A stretch of DNA of 64,000 nt from JAKFEW01 sp036675505 (GTDB lineage: Bacteria > Cyanobacteriota > Sericytochromatia > S15B-MN24 > JAQBPE01), in NCBI GenBank assembly GCA_036675505.1, contig JAKFEW010000156.1:1-64000 (forward strand), in the 5' to 3' direction. Both the position numbers and the translations under genes were made by a program. Shown one piece after another: positions 15,454 to 24,413 of this stretch. The notes beneath the pieces were generated by a model that was not told the origin of the DNA, ran no database searches, and was given only the letters and a program-made list of their open reading frames with translations. The stretch's first letter is position 1; every line of letters starts with the position of its first letter.

Positions 15454-16560
15454 TCAGATCCAGAAGCTGATGCGCCGCTCCTGCGGCGGCGGCTTGGGGC
15501 CCACCTCGCCCTTCTCGGCCCAGGTGCGCAGCGACTCGATGTAGAGGTGCACGAGGTCGGCCTCGGTCGACATGAACTTCGACGCGCCATACCTCCTCAG
15601 ATTTGCGCCCTGGTTGCGCATGATCACGACGTCCTGCTCGATCACCTGGCGCGTGTACCACTGGAAGAAGGGCTCGAGGAGCGGCGTCAGCGCACCGAAC
15701 TTGAAGGCGATCGCCGTATACACCATCGAGTCGAGCTCGCCCACCGGCGTGATCTGCGACGAGATGACGAAGTGCCGCGCATCGCCCCAGCGGTAATCCA
15801 CGCGGGTGACGTTCGGCATGTAGAACTTGTCCGTATGCACCATCGGCAGCCGGTCCGGGTTGAGCGCCCAGTCGGCGAAGCCGATGTCGTCGCGGTGCAA
15901 GTACGCGATCTCCACCGAATGCTCGGTGCGCTTGCAGATGGCGTCTCCCTGGCGGGTCTTCTCGTTGCGGAACCAGTCGGCGTGGACGAAGACCGTGTGA
16001 GGCACGTCCATGAAGTTCTCGGCGAGGTTCGTCACGCCGTTCTCGAAGGGCGTGATCATGTAATAGGTCTTCCAGCCGTCGGCCTGGTACCAGGGCATCG
16101 GGAACGGCTCGTGCGTGGGCGCGACGCCGGCCTCGCCCAGCCACACCCACACGAGGCCGTGCGCCTCCAGGCAGGGGAAGCTCTCAGCGCGCTTGCCCGG
16201 TCGATCGTGGCGCTCGGGCCCCTCGGACGGGATGTGGACCACCTGGCCACGCCCGTCGTAGGCCCAGCCATGGTAGGGGCACTTCACGCAGCCGTCGCCG
16301 ACCGTGCCCTCGGAGAGCTTGGCGGCCCGGTGCAGGCAGCGATCCGCGAGCGCGACGGGCTTGCGGTCGGCGCCGCGGAACACGACCAGGTGCTCGCCCA
16401 TGATCGTGCGCCCGAGCGGCTTGAGGCTGGTGAGCTCATCCGCCGTGCAGGCCGCGTACCAGTTGCGATGCAGCGTGCCGCTCTTCCAGCGCATGATGTC
16501 GCGCCGTGGCTCGGTGGGCGCGTCCTGCACGTACTCGGGGCGGACGATCTGGTCGGTCAT
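15454..16560 (-). CDS. Complete Rieske non-haem iron oxygenase alpha subunit
   Basis: A 368-residue oxygenase. Rieske ligands are C75 and H77 (DRCLHR) and C94 and H97 (CPYHGWAYDG). The mononuclear-iron motif is NLAENFMDVPHTVFVH (about 181-196). It resembles the aromatic-ring or sterol/choline-type Rieske oxygenases that hydroxylate or demethylate, and needs an outside reductase, which is not in this window. It serves as an intact reference for the split pair at 11385-12691. A -10 box TAGAAA (16590-16585) and an AGGAG 7 nt before ATG support the start. It converges on the GNAT gene, 7 bases apart. Confidence 0.9.
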   Translation of the reverse strand: MTDQIVRPEYVQDAPTEPRRDIMRWKSGTLHRNWYAACTADELTSLKPLGRTIMGEHLVVFRGADRKPVALADRCLHRAAKLSEGTVGDGCVKCPYHGWAYDGRGQVVHIPSEGPERHDRPGKRAESFPCLEAHGLVWVWLGEAGVAPTHEPFPMPWYQADGWKTYYMITPFENGVTNLAENFMDVPHTVFVHADWFRNEKTRQGDAICKRTEHSVEIAYLHRDDIGFADWALNPDRLPMVHTDKFYMPNVTRVDYRWGDARHFVISSQITPVGELDSMVYTAIAFKFGALTPLLEPFFQWYTRQVIEQDVVIMRNQGANLRRYGASKFMSTEADLVHLYIESLRTWAEKGEVGPKPPPQERRISFWI

Positions 16561-16621
16561 GGCGGAACTCCTGGCTTCGGAGGATTTCTACCCCGGCGCG
16601 CGGAAAAGGTCGCCGGCGGGG

Positions 16622-17611
16622 CTAATCGCCGACGTCGTAGAGCCGGATGCCGCGCGAGCTGCCGCGGGCGATCGCCAGCGTCCGGCCGTCCGGCGAGAAC
16701 GCCGCCTCCGAGGGCGCCGAGAACGTCAGGCCGGTCGGGCGGGCGCGGTGGCTCCTGGCGTCGATCAACACGATCCGCCCGTCGTTCGTGCGGCCGAGCA
16801 CCTGTGTGCCGCCCGGCTTCACGGCCAGCTGCCAGTAGGGCCCGGCGACCGTGCGGCGCCCGCTCGTGAGGTCCCAGAGGCGCAAGCCGTTGCGATCGCG
16901 ATAGGCCACGAGCCGGCCGTCTGTCGCGAAAGAGGTCGACGGGTAGGCGTCGACGGCCGTCGAGAAGGCGATGCTGGGCACGCGCCACAGCGTGAGCTCG
17001 TGGTCGTCGCCAGCGCCCAGCAGCCAGCGCCGGTCCGCGCTGAACGCGAGCTGGGCCTGGCCCTGGTTGATGCGGTCCGGCTGGGCATGCTTGAGCACGA
17101 GCTTGCCGTCCGCGACCTCCCAGAGCGCGAGGCCATAGGCGAAGCCGCCCGTCGCGAGCCAGCGCCCGGTCGGGTCGAAGGCCAGCGACTTGACCTCCTC
17201 GCCGATCCCCTCGAGCTCGCGCTCGACCTCGCGCTTCACGAGGTCCCACAGGCGGATTCTGCCGCCGGCGGTGGGCAAGGCCAGCCGACGCCCGTCGGGG
17301 CTGAGCGCGAAGTTCCAGGTGCGCCGGGGCGGGTCGATGCCCGCCGGACCGCCGGCGCCCAGCGAAAAGGCCGGGCCCCCGCTGGAGGCCGGGTCGATGA
17401 ACGACACCACGCCCGGCGCCTCGGCCGGCGCGAACGCCAACCACTTGCCGTCGGGGCTCCAGCGCAGGGCCACGGCCGGCGGCGTGTCGAGGTCGTGCCG
17501 CCAGCTCAGCGGGCGCGCCACCACCCGCGGCCGCGGCGCGCGCGGCGCCGCCGCGACGTGAACGGACGCTGGCGACCGGAGCGTATGCGCCGGCGGGAGG
17601 TCAGCGATCAC
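16622..17611 (-). CDS. WD40-like beta-propeller protein
   Basis: A 329-residue protein of repeated blades of the form WSPDGKWLAF, LSPDGRRLAL, FDPTGRWLAT, FSADRRWLLG and FSPDGRTLAI, each followed by a GxIRLWDL-type strand. That is about six or seven blades, enough for one closed propeller. No signal peptide is clear; the N-terminus is Pro/Ala/Arg-rich. It starts at GTG 17611, overlapping the end of ppdK by 11 bases, so it is probably translated from the ppdK transcript. Role unknown; propellers usually bind proteins. Confidence 0.75.
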   Translation of the reverse strand: MIADLPPAHTLRSPASVHVAAAPRAPRPRVVARPLSWRHDLDTPPAVALRWSPDGKWLAFAPAEAPGVVSFIDPASSGGPAFSLGAGGPAGIDPPRRTWNFALSPDGRRLALPTAGGRIRLWDLVKREVERELEGIGEEVKSLAFDPTGRWLATGGFAYGLALWEVADGKLVLKHAQPDRINQGQAQLAFSADRRWLLGAGDDHELTLWRVPSIAFSTAVDAYPSTSFATDGRLVAYRDRNGLRLWDLTSGRRTVAGPYWQLAVKPGGTQVLGRTNDGRIVLIDARSHRARPTGLTFSAPSEAAFSPDGRTLAIARGSSRGIRLYDVGD

Positions 17612-20291
17612 GCTCGCCGCCGCTGCCCGCGAGCGCCGCCTGGGCCGCCGCGAGCCGGGCGATCGGCACGCGGAACGGCGAGCAGCTGACGTAGTCGAGC
17701 CCGAGCTCGTCGCAGAACGCGATCGACGAGGGCTCGCCGCCGTGCTCGCCGCACACGCCGAGCTTGAGGCCGGGGTTGGTGGCGCGCCCCTTCTCCACAG
17801 CGATGCGCATGAGCGCGCCCACGCCGTCGCGATCCAGCACCTCGAAGGGGTTCGCGGGCAGGATCTTGAGGTCGATGTAGCGCGTCAGGAACTTGCCTTC
17901 CGCGTCGTCGCGGCTGTAGCCGAACGTCATCTGCGTGAGGTCGTTGGTGCCGAAGGAGAAGAACTCGGCCTGGCGCGCGATCTGGTCGGCGGTCAGGGCG
18001 GCGCGCGGCAGCTCGATCATCGTGCCGAAGCGGTACTCGACGGTGTTCCCGCACTCCGCCATCACCGATCGCGCCACCTCCTCGAGCTGGCCGCGCACGC
18101 GCGAGAGCTCGTTGACGTGGCCGACCAGCGGAATCATCACCTCGGGCACGACCTCGAGGCCCTCGGCCTTGAGGCCGCAGGCGGCCTCGAAGATGGCGCG
18201 CACCTGCATCTCGTTGATCTCGGGGTAGGTCAGCCCGAGCCGGCAGCCGCGCAGGCCCATCATCGGGTTGGCCTCGGCATGCCGCTCGACCTCGCGCAGC
18301 AGCTTCTCGCACGACGCGAGCCGCGTCGGGTCGCTGCCCTGGACGCGGAGCGTCGCACACTCCGCGATCAGCTCGTGCTGGTTCGGCAAGAACTCGTGGA
18401 GCGGCGGGTCGAGCAGGCGGATGGTGACCGGCAGGCCGGCCATCGCACGGAAGATCGCGCGGAAGTCCTCGCGCTGCATCGGCAGCAGCTTGGCGAGCGC
18501 GACGCGGCGATCGGCCTCGCTGCGCGCGAGGATCATCTCCTGCACGACCGGCAGCCGATCCTGCTGCATGAACATGTGCTCGGTGCGGCAGAGACCGATG
18601 CCCTCGGCGCCGAACTCGCGGGCCTTGGTCGCGTCCTCCGGCGTGTCCGCGTTCGCGCGGACGCCGAGGCGGCGCACCTCGTCGGCCCAGGTCATGAGGG
18701 TCGCGAACTCGGGCGAGAGCTCGGGCTCGATCATCGGCACCTCGCCCGCGATCACCTCGCCGGTGCCGCCGTTGATGCTGATCAGGTCGCCTTCGCGCAG
18801 CACGCGGCCCGCCACGCGCAGCTCCTTCTTCACGAGGTCCACGTCGATCTCGTCGCAGCCTGCGACGCAGGGCTTGCCCATGCCGCGCGCCACCACGGCC
18901 GCATGGGAGGTCATGCCCCCGCGGCTGGTCAGCACGCCCTGGGCCTGGATCATGCCATGGATGTCGTCGGGATTGGTCTCCACGCGCACCAGCACCACCT
19001 TCTCGCCGCGCCGGCCGTGGCGCTCGGCGTCGTCGGCGTCGAAGACCACCGTGCCGGTCGCGGCGCCGGGCGAGGCCGGCAGGCCCCTGGCGATCACGTC
19101 GAGCTTCGCGCCCGGGTCGATGCGCCGGTGCAGCAGCTGGTTGAGGGCCGTCGGCTCGACGCGCCCGATGGCCTCCTCGCGGGTGATCAGGCCCTCGGCG
19201 GCCATCTCGACGGCGGCCTTCACGGCCGCGGCGGCCGTGCGCTTGCCGGAGCGCGTCTGCAGCATGTAGAGGCGGCCCTTCTCGACCGTGAACTCGAGGT
19301 CCTGCATATCGCGGTAGTGCTTCTCGAGGCGCTCGGCGATCGCCACGAACTGCGCGTACACGTCGGGCATATCACGCTCGAGCTCGGCGATCGGCTTGGG
19401 CGTCCGGATGCCGGCCACCACGTCTTCACCCTGGGCGTTCGTGAGGTACTCGCCGTAAAGCTTCTTCTCGCCGGTGCTCGGGTTGCGCGTGAAGGCCACG
19501 CCGGTGCCCGAATCGTCACCCATGTTGCCGAACACCATCGCCTGCACGTTCACGGCCGTGCCGAGGTCGTGGGCGATCTTGTGGTGGTTGCGGTAGGTGA
19601 TCGCGCGATCGTTGTTCCAGCTCTTGAAGACGGCCTCGATCGCCATGCGCAGCTGCGCGCGGGGATCGGTCGGGAACTCGATGCCGAGGTGGTTGACCAC
19701 CAGGTGCTTGTAGGCGCCCACCACTTCTTGCAGCGTGGCGGCGTCGAGCTCGGTGTCGAGCTTCACGCCCAGCCGCGCCTTGAACTCGTCGAGCAGGTGC
19801 TCGAAGTGGTGGAGCCGGAAGTCCAGCACGACGTTCGAGAACATGGCCACGAAGCGGCGGTAGGCATCCCAGGCGAAGCGCGGGTTGCCGGTCTGCGCGA
19901 TCATCCCCTGCACGGTCTCGTCGTTGAGGCCGAGGTTCAGGATCGTGTCCATCATGCCGGGCATCGAGAACTTCGCGCCCGAGCGCACCGAGACGAGCAG
20001 CGGGTTCGCGGGATCGCCGAAACGCTTGCACGTGGCGTCCTCCACCTTCGCGAGCGCGGCCGTGACCTCGTCCCACAGCTCGGCCGGCGCGCGCTGGCCG
20101 AGGTCGTAGTATTCGGTGCAAACCGTGGTCGGGATCGTGAAGCCCGGCGGCACGGGTAGCCCGGCGTTGGTCATCTCGGCGAGGTTGGCGCCCTTGCCGC
20201 CCAGCAGGTCCTTGAGGGAGGCGTTGCCCTCGGCGAACAGGTAGACCCGCTTGACGCCCCGAGCGTCGTTGGTCGGGGTGGTGATGGTCAT
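17601..20291 (-). CDS. ppdK: Pyruvate, phosphate dikinase
   Basis: An 896-residue, full-length PPDK, interconverting pyruvate, ATP and Pi with PEP, AMP and PPi. The ATP-grasp domain (about 1-350) starts with LLGGKGANLAEM; the swivelling phosphohistidine domain has the catalytic His in GGMTSHAAVVARG (about residue 462), with the regulatory Thr just before it; the C-terminal PEP/pyruvate barrel carries GLCRTEHMF and GVCGEHGG. The ATG overlaps the stop of the PPDK regulatory protein by one base (TGATG), so enzyme and regulator are co-expressed. Suggests gluconeogenic or PPi-linked glycolytic carbon flow. Confidence 0.97.
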   Translation of the reverse strand: MTITTPTNDARGVKRVYLFAEGNASLKDLLGGKGANLAEMTNAGLPVPPGFTIPTTVCTEYYDLGQRAPAELWDEVTAALAKVEDATCKRFGDPANPLLVSVRSGAKFSMPGMMDTILNLGLNDETVQGMIAQTGNPRFAWDAYRRFVAMFSNVVLDFRLHHFEHLLDEFKARLGVKLDTELDAATLQEVVGAYKHLVVNHLGIEFPTDPRAQLRMAIEAVFKSWNNDRAITYRNHHKIAHDLGTAVNVQAMVFGNMGDDSGTGVAFTRNPSTGEKKLYGEYLTNAQGEDVVAGIRTPKPIAELERDMPDVYAQFVAIAERLEKHYRDMQDLEFTVEKGRLYMLQTRSGKRTAAAAVKAAVEMAAEGLITREEAIGRVEPTALNQLLHRRIDPGAKLDVIARGLPASPGAATGTVVFDADDAERHGRRGEKVVLVRVETNPDDIHGMIQAQGVLTSRGGMTSHAAVVARGMGKPCVAGCDEIDVDLVKKELRVAGRVLREGDLISINGGTGEVIAGEVPMIEPELSPEFATLMTWADEVRRLGVRANADTPEDATKAREFGAEGIGLCRTEHMFMQQDRLPVVQEMILARSEADRRVALAKLLPMQREDFRAIFRAMAGLPVTIRLLDPPLHEFLPNQHELIAECATLRVQGSDPTRLASCEKLLREVERHAEANPMMGLRGCRLGLTYPEINEMQVRAIFEAACGLKAEGLEVVPEVMIPLVGHVNELSRVRGQLEEVARSVMAECGNTVEYRFGTMIELPRAALTADQIARQAEFFSFGTNDLTQMTFGYSRDDAEGKFLTRYIDLKILPANPFEVLDRDGVGALMRIAVEKGRATNPGLKLGVCGEHGGEPSSIAFCDELGLDYVSCSPFRVPIARLAAAQAALAGSGGERDR

Positions 20292-21130
20292 CAGTACAGC
20301 TCCTTCTTTTGCAAGATGGTCAGGATCTCCGAGGCGGTCTCCTCGATCGCCTTGTAGGTGACGTCCACGACGGGACAACGCAGCCGGCGGAAGACCTCCT
20401 CCGCGACGGCGAGCTCCTCGGTGATTTTCATGCGGTCGGCGTAGGCGCTCTCGGGCGGCAGGCCGAGCGTGGAGAGCCGGCTGCCGCGGATTTCGGTCAG
20501 CAGCTCCGGCTTGAGGGTGAGGCCGATGACGCGCCCGGGCGGCATCTCGAAGAGCTCCTTCGGCGGTTCCGCACCCGGCACGAGCGGCACGTTCGCGGCC
20601 TTGATGCCCTGGTTCTGGGCGAGGTACATGCACGTCGGCGTCTTCGAGGTGCGCGACACGCCCGTGACGATGAGGTCCGCCTGGCGCAAGCCGTGCGGGC
20701 TCTTGCCGTCGTCGTACTTGATCGCGAAGTCGATCGCGTCCATGCGCTTGAAGTACTCCTCGTCCTTCGTGTGCAGGGCGCCCGGCAGGTGCTTCGGCTC
20801 GACGCCGAGCGCCCGCGTGAGCGTGACGATCAGCGGATCGAGCAGGTCGACCGCGATGACGCCCTGGCGGCCGCACGCGTCGATCAGCTGGTTGCGCAGC
20901 TCCTCTTGCACGATCGTGAAGGCGAAGAGGCAGGGGCCCTGGGCGGCGAGCTTGATCATGTTGTCGAGCTGCTGGCCGCTCACCACCCGCGGCAGCCGCA
21001 CGATCCGGACCGGCTGGCCCATGTACTGGCTGACGACGGCCTTGACGACGTTCTCGGCCGTCTGGCCACTGGCGTCGGAGACCGCGTAGACGATGAGGGG
21101 CGAATCGGGCGTAATCGCCGTGCTGAACAC
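20291..21130 (-). CDS. PPDK regulatory protein (bifunctional kinase/Pi-dependent phosphorylase)
   Basis: A 279-residue DUF299/PF03618 protein that inactivates PPDK by ADP-dependent phosphorylation of the Thr next to its catalytic His and reactivates it by phosphorolysis. The signature VSDASGQTAENV lies near residue 20 and the P-loop GVSRTSKTPTCMYLA at about 153-167. The start is GTG 21130: GGAGG sits 5 nt upstream, and the family N-terminus begins here; the open frame further upstream is non-homologous. A perfect TATAAT (21187-21182) gives a leader of about 45 nt. It is co-transcribed with ppdK. Confidence 0.94.
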   Translation of the reverse strand: MFSTAITPDSPLIVYAVSDASGQTAENVVKAVVSQYMGQPVRIVRLPRVVSGQQLDNMIKLAAQGPCLFAFTIVQEELRNQLIDACGRQGVIAVDLLDPLIVTLTRALGVEPKHLPGALHTKDEEYFKRMDAIDFAIKYDDGKSPHGLRQADLIVTGVSRTSKTPTCMYLAQNQGIKAANVPLVPGAEPPKELFEMPPGRVIGLTLKPELLTEIRGSRLSTLGLPPESAYADRMKITEELAVAEEVFRRLRCPVVDVTYKAIEETASEILTILQKKELY

Positions 21131-21181
21131 CAGGACCTCCGCGGGTCTGTGAACGGGACGCCATCGTCTCGTCGGCGGTTC

Positions 21182-21187
21182 ATTATA
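21182..21187 (-). promoter_or_regulatory. -10 box TATAAT for the PPDK operon
   Basis: Perfect TATAAT read leftward, within TTGGTATAATGAACC. The predicted start site is near 21175. No TTGACA-like -35 is seen 16-18 bp upstream. Confidence 0.6.
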
Positions 21188-21221
21188 CCAAGCGGACGGT
21201 GTTCTAGACGCGGACGACGTT

Positions 21222-23621
21222 CTAGCGGTCGAGCCAGCCACGCGGGGCGATCGCCCGCACCATGTGGCCGTCGGTCACCAGCACGAGCCCGTCGGGGCCC
21301 GGCGCGACGCCGTAAATGAACTCGAACAGCGCCTCGTCGGCCGGGCCGTCCCGGAACAAGTCGGGCTCCGGGCCGCCGGCCAGCGTGCCCATGGTCTGGC
21401 GATCGGGCGCCAGGAAGCGCACGTCGATCGACGAGACGAACAGCTGGCCGTCCGGCCCCGCCGCGATGCCGCCGAGCGGGTTGGTGCCGCCTTGCGTCGG
21501 CGGGATGCCATCGATGAAGTTGTCGGCCTCGAGGCCCGTGCCGAACACGGTCGTGACCATCCGGTCGGTCCCGATCGCGCGCACGCGCCGGTTGTCCTGG
21601 TCGGCGACGAAGAGGGTGCCGTCCGCCGTGCGCGCCAGGCCGATCGGCCGCTTGAACCGTGCGAGCAGGGCGGCGCCTTCCTGGAAGCCGCCCGTGCCAT
21701 CGCCGGCGAAGGTCGAGACGTCGTGCGTCGGCCGCGTCAGGTCGATCTTCCGGATCCGGTGGTCGCCCGGGTCCGCGACGTAGAGCGCGACGCCGTCCTC
21801 CAGCGCGAGGCCGGCGGGCGTGCGGAAGCGCGCGAGCGCGCCCTCGCCGTCGGCGTAGGCGGCGACGCCGTCGCCGGCCAGCGTGGAGACCTGGCCATCG
21901 GGGGCGATCGCCCGAACGCGGCGGTTGCCGCCCTCGCTGACGAACAGGGTGTCGTCGGGCCCGACCGCGAGCCCGAAAGGCTGGTTCAGCTTCGCGCTCG
22001 CCGCAGGACCGTCCAGGTGGCCTGCCGTGCCCGTGCCCGCGTAGGTCGCGACCGTGCAGGCCAGGCCGGGGCCGAGCGTCAGCACGCGGATCCGGTGGTT
22101 GCTCCCGTCCGCCACGTAGTACCGGTTGCCGTCCACGCGCGAGCGCACGATGCCGAAAGGCGAGCTGAAACGCGCGCCGGCGCCGTTGCCCTCGGCATGG
22201 CCCGCGACGCGCGTGCCGGCGATGGTGAACACCGTCGCGACGGCCGGCCGCGGGACCGGCGGCGGGCTCGCCGGGGCGTCCTTGAGGCCGTAGCCGATCA
22301 CCAGTGGGCGGTCCGGCGCGTCCGGCAGCGTGATGGTGAAGACCACCGTGCCGCCCGGCCGGCTCGCCATGACGGCCGAGGCGACCTCCGCGCCCGCGAG
22401 CGTGACCCGGCCGCCGTAGTTCTGGGCTCCCGGCGCCCGTGCGAGCTCCACGACGAGCCCGTCGCCCAGGTCGTAGGTGCGCTGGGCGGTCGCGCCGTCG
22501 TGGCGCTGGCGTTTCGTGTAGATGGTCTGGCCCGTGGCGTTGGTGACGGAGCTGTCGCCGTCGTAGTATGCCAGCGGATCGCCTTCGATGATCACGAGCT
22601 TGCCGTCCGCATTCGTCGCCACGTCGCTGAACGTGCCTGCTTCCGTCAGGCCGAGGTCGGTGTACACGTAGCGGAACGCGCCCGCACGCTCGAGCGGGCG
22701 CAGCTCGTAGGTCGCGAAGTCGACGGCCGCCGAGAGCGCCGGCACGCGCATCTTCGCCCCGGGCCCGTAGGCGAGCTGCATGACCTTGCCGGCGGCGTCG
22801 AGGTCGACCGCGTAGGCGGCCTGGAAGCGCAGCGCGCCGTCCGGATGCAGCTCGAGCTCCTGGAACTCCCAGCGCTTGGCCGTGCCGCTCCCATGCTTCT
22901 CGACGACCTTCGCGCGGATCTCCAGGCGCGACCGGCCCTCGGCGTCGACGTCGATGCGGCGGTAGGAGTCGCCTGGCGCCGACGGCGTCGAGGTGTAGCC
23001 GTAGCGGCTGTGCCCGTCCGCGAAGCGCTGCAAGCTCGTGAGCGTCTCGCCCGCCTCGGCCGCCGTCGAAATCGCCGGCGCGGCCTGGGCGATCCGGTAT
23101 CCGCCGCCCTGGTCCGAGACCAAGCCACTGCCGTTGTTCGCGATCAAGCCGCTGCCGTTGTTCGAGATGATGCCGGCGCCGTTGTCCGTGATCAGCCCGC
23201 CGCCCTGATCGGACAGCAGGTCCGCGCCACCGGTGCGGGCCGCGCCAAGGCCATGGAGGAACGACGTCTGGGCGACCGCGAGCAGCTTCGATTCGAGCGT
23301 GACGCGCAGCGGCGTGGGGGTCGGCGCGGCCGAAAGGGCGGTTGCGGGCGCGGCCGAAGGGCCGGCGCTCGCGAGGCCGCCCATGCTCGGCGTGGCCGCG
23401 GGAGAGCTGCTCGCGCCGAGCGCAGGCGCAGACGGCGCGAGGCCCGGTGACCTCGGCGTCTCCGTTCCCGGCGCCGTCGAGGCCGCTCCGGGCCCCTTCG
23501 GGCGGCCCGGCTTCTCGGAACGCGGCGGCTCGGTGGTTCCGGGCGCGCCGACGCAGGCCCCGAGCGCGAGCGCCAGGACCAGGAATGGCACCACGATGCG
23601 ACTGGCGCAGGACCGCGACAT
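21222..23621 (-). CDS. Asn-Asn-Gly repeat / NHL-propeller lipoprotein
   Basis: A 799-residue predicted lipoprotein: signal peptide with lipobox LALGAC, then a Pro/Ala/Ser linker to about residue 110. Next is a short repeat block (about 135-180) of units such as LLSDQGG, LITDNGA, IISNNGS and LIANNGS, the same type as in the lipoprotein at 2578-4161. A middle domain (about 190-430) is of unknown fold. The C-terminal half (about 450-799) is an NHL-type six-bladed propeller with blades of the form FSSPFGIV...YYVADGSNHRIRVL and LNQPFGLAV...LFVSEGGNRRVRAI. It is probably a surface protein that binds ligands or partners. The ATG lies 6 nt after a -10 box, so the mRNA is probably leaderless. Confidence 0.8.
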   Translation of the reverse strand: MSRSCASRIVVPFLVLALALGACVGAPGTTEPPRSEKPGRPKGPGAASTAPGTETPRSPGLAPSAPALGASSSPAATPSMGGLASAGPSAAPATALSAAPTPTPLRVTLESKLLAVAQTSFLHGLGAARTGGADLLSDQGGGLITDNGAGIISNNGSGLIANNGSGLVSDQGGGYRIAQAAPAISTAAEAGETLTSLQRFADGHSRYGYTSTPSAPGDSYRRIDVDAEGRSRLEIRAKVVEKHGSGTAKRWEFQELELHPDGALRFQAAYAVDLDAAGKVMQLAYGPGAKMRVPALSAAVDFATYELRPLERAGAFRYVYTDLGLTEAGTFSDVATNADGKLVIIEGDPLAYYDGDSSVTNATGQTIYTKRQRHDGATAQRTYDLGDGLVVELARAPGAQNYGGRVTLAGAEVASAVMASRPGGTVVFTITLPDAPDRPLVIGYGLKDAPASPPPVPRPAVATVFTIAGTRVAGHAEGNGAGARFSSPFGIVRSRVDGNRYYVADGSNHRIRVLTLGPGLACTVATYAGTGTAGHLDGPAASAKLNQPFGLAVGPDDTLFVSEGGNRRVRAIAPDGQVSTLAGDGVAAYADGEGALARFRTPAGLALEDGVALYVADPGDHRIRKIDLTRPTHDVSTFAGDGTGGFQEGAALLARFKRPIGLARTADGTLFVADQDNRRVRAIGTDRMVTTVFGTGLEADNFIDGIPPTQGGTNPLGGIAAGPDGQLFVSSIDVRFLAPDRQTMGTLAGGPEPDLFRDGPADEALFEFIYGVAPGPDGLVLVTDGHMVRAIAPRGWLDR

Positions 23622-23627
23622 GGCGGT

Positions 23628-23633
23628 ACTATA
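23628..23633 (-). promoter_or_regulatory. -10 box for a leaderless transcript
   Basis: TATAGT read leftward, preceded by GGG, ends 6 nt before the ATG (23621-23619) with accgcc in between and no Shine-Dalgarno. Confidence 0.55.
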
Positions 23634-23652
23634 CCCGTCACCGGGAGTACCC

Positions 23653-24396
23653 ATGCCACGAACCGCCACCGCCCTGACCCTAATCTTCACCGGGGCCGCG
23701 GCGATCGGCCTGGCCTGCCGGCCCGCCCTCGCCGCACCGCGGCTCCAGGACGGCACGCCGGTCATGTTCGGTGCCTCGGTGGGCGCGGAGACGGCCGGCA
23801 TCACCAGCCCACAACCCCCGTTCGTGGCGCTGCGCCCGCCGGTCCGGGCGTCCTTGCGCGGACGGGCCGTGGGCTATCTCGGCACCTGGCTCGGCACCGC
23901 CCAGCTCGACGTGGACCCGATCGCCCTCGCGGTCCCCGGCCTCGCGCCGCCCGGGTTGCTGGGCTGGGCCGGCGCCGGGCCCAACATCGAGTTCGCTGGC
24001 GGTGCGATCGCCCCCTGGCTCGGCGTGGGGGGCGTCGCGACGGCCGGCGGACGGGGCTTCGGGCCGGCGATCGGCCTCATCGACGCCGGCGAGATGGGCG
24101 GCGGCATCGTGGTCTACGCCGCGACGGGCCTGGTCTGGCCCCTCACGGTCCAGGGCGTGCTCGCGGATCCGGGCAGCTCCGGCACCTGGCCGCCCTTCGA
24201 CGCGACGGTCGGGTTCTCGCAGCCGCAGGGGCCAGGCCGCCTGCATGTCGAATTCTCGCTGCGCGTCGGGCCGGGCGTGAAACCGATGTGGCAGGGCGCG
24301 ACGGTGTCCACGGACGGCAACATCGTAGCGCTGCTCGGGCTCGGCTACGCCCCCGGCGCGGTGCCCGTCCCTGAAGCACCGGCCACGCTTTGGTAG
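23653..24396 (+). CDS. Exported Gly-rich protein, tandem paralogue A
   Basis: A 247-residue protein with a signal peptide (cleavage likely after PALA, about residue 27). The mature part begins with a RLQDGTPVMFG motif and consists of short alternating hydrophobic strands rich in Gly, Ala, Pro and Trp, ending in VALLGLGYAPG. The strand pattern and lack of Cys suggest an outer-membrane or periplasmic beta protein. The gene 18 bases downstream encodes a paralogue with the matching RFQEGTPVMFS and VLLGLGLSAG segments. GGGAG lies 5 nt upstream of the ATG. No known family. Confidence 0.65.
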   Translation: MPRTATALTLIFTGAAAIGLACRPALAAPRLQDGTPVMFGASVGAETAGITSPQPPFVALRPPVRASLRGRAVGYLGTWLGTAQLDVDPIALAVPGLAPPGLLGWAGAGPNIEFAGGAIAPWLGVGGVATAGGRGFGPAIGLIDAGEMGGGIVVYAATGLVWPLTVQGVLADPGSSGTWPPFDATVGFSQPQGPGRLHVEFSLRVGPGVKPMWQGATVSTDGNIVALLGLGYAPGAVPVPEAPATLW

Positions 24397-24413
24397 CGCT
24401 GGCCTGACTCGCG

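Noticed and set aside
17742..20159. Long rightward frame antisense to ppdK
   Set aside because: His/Leu/Gly/Arg-rich shadow; ppdK on the other strand is unmistakable.
21131..21241. Upstream extension of the PPDK regulatory protein
   Set aside because: No homology, crosses the TATAAT box, and GGAGG lies exactly 5 nt before the internal GTG.
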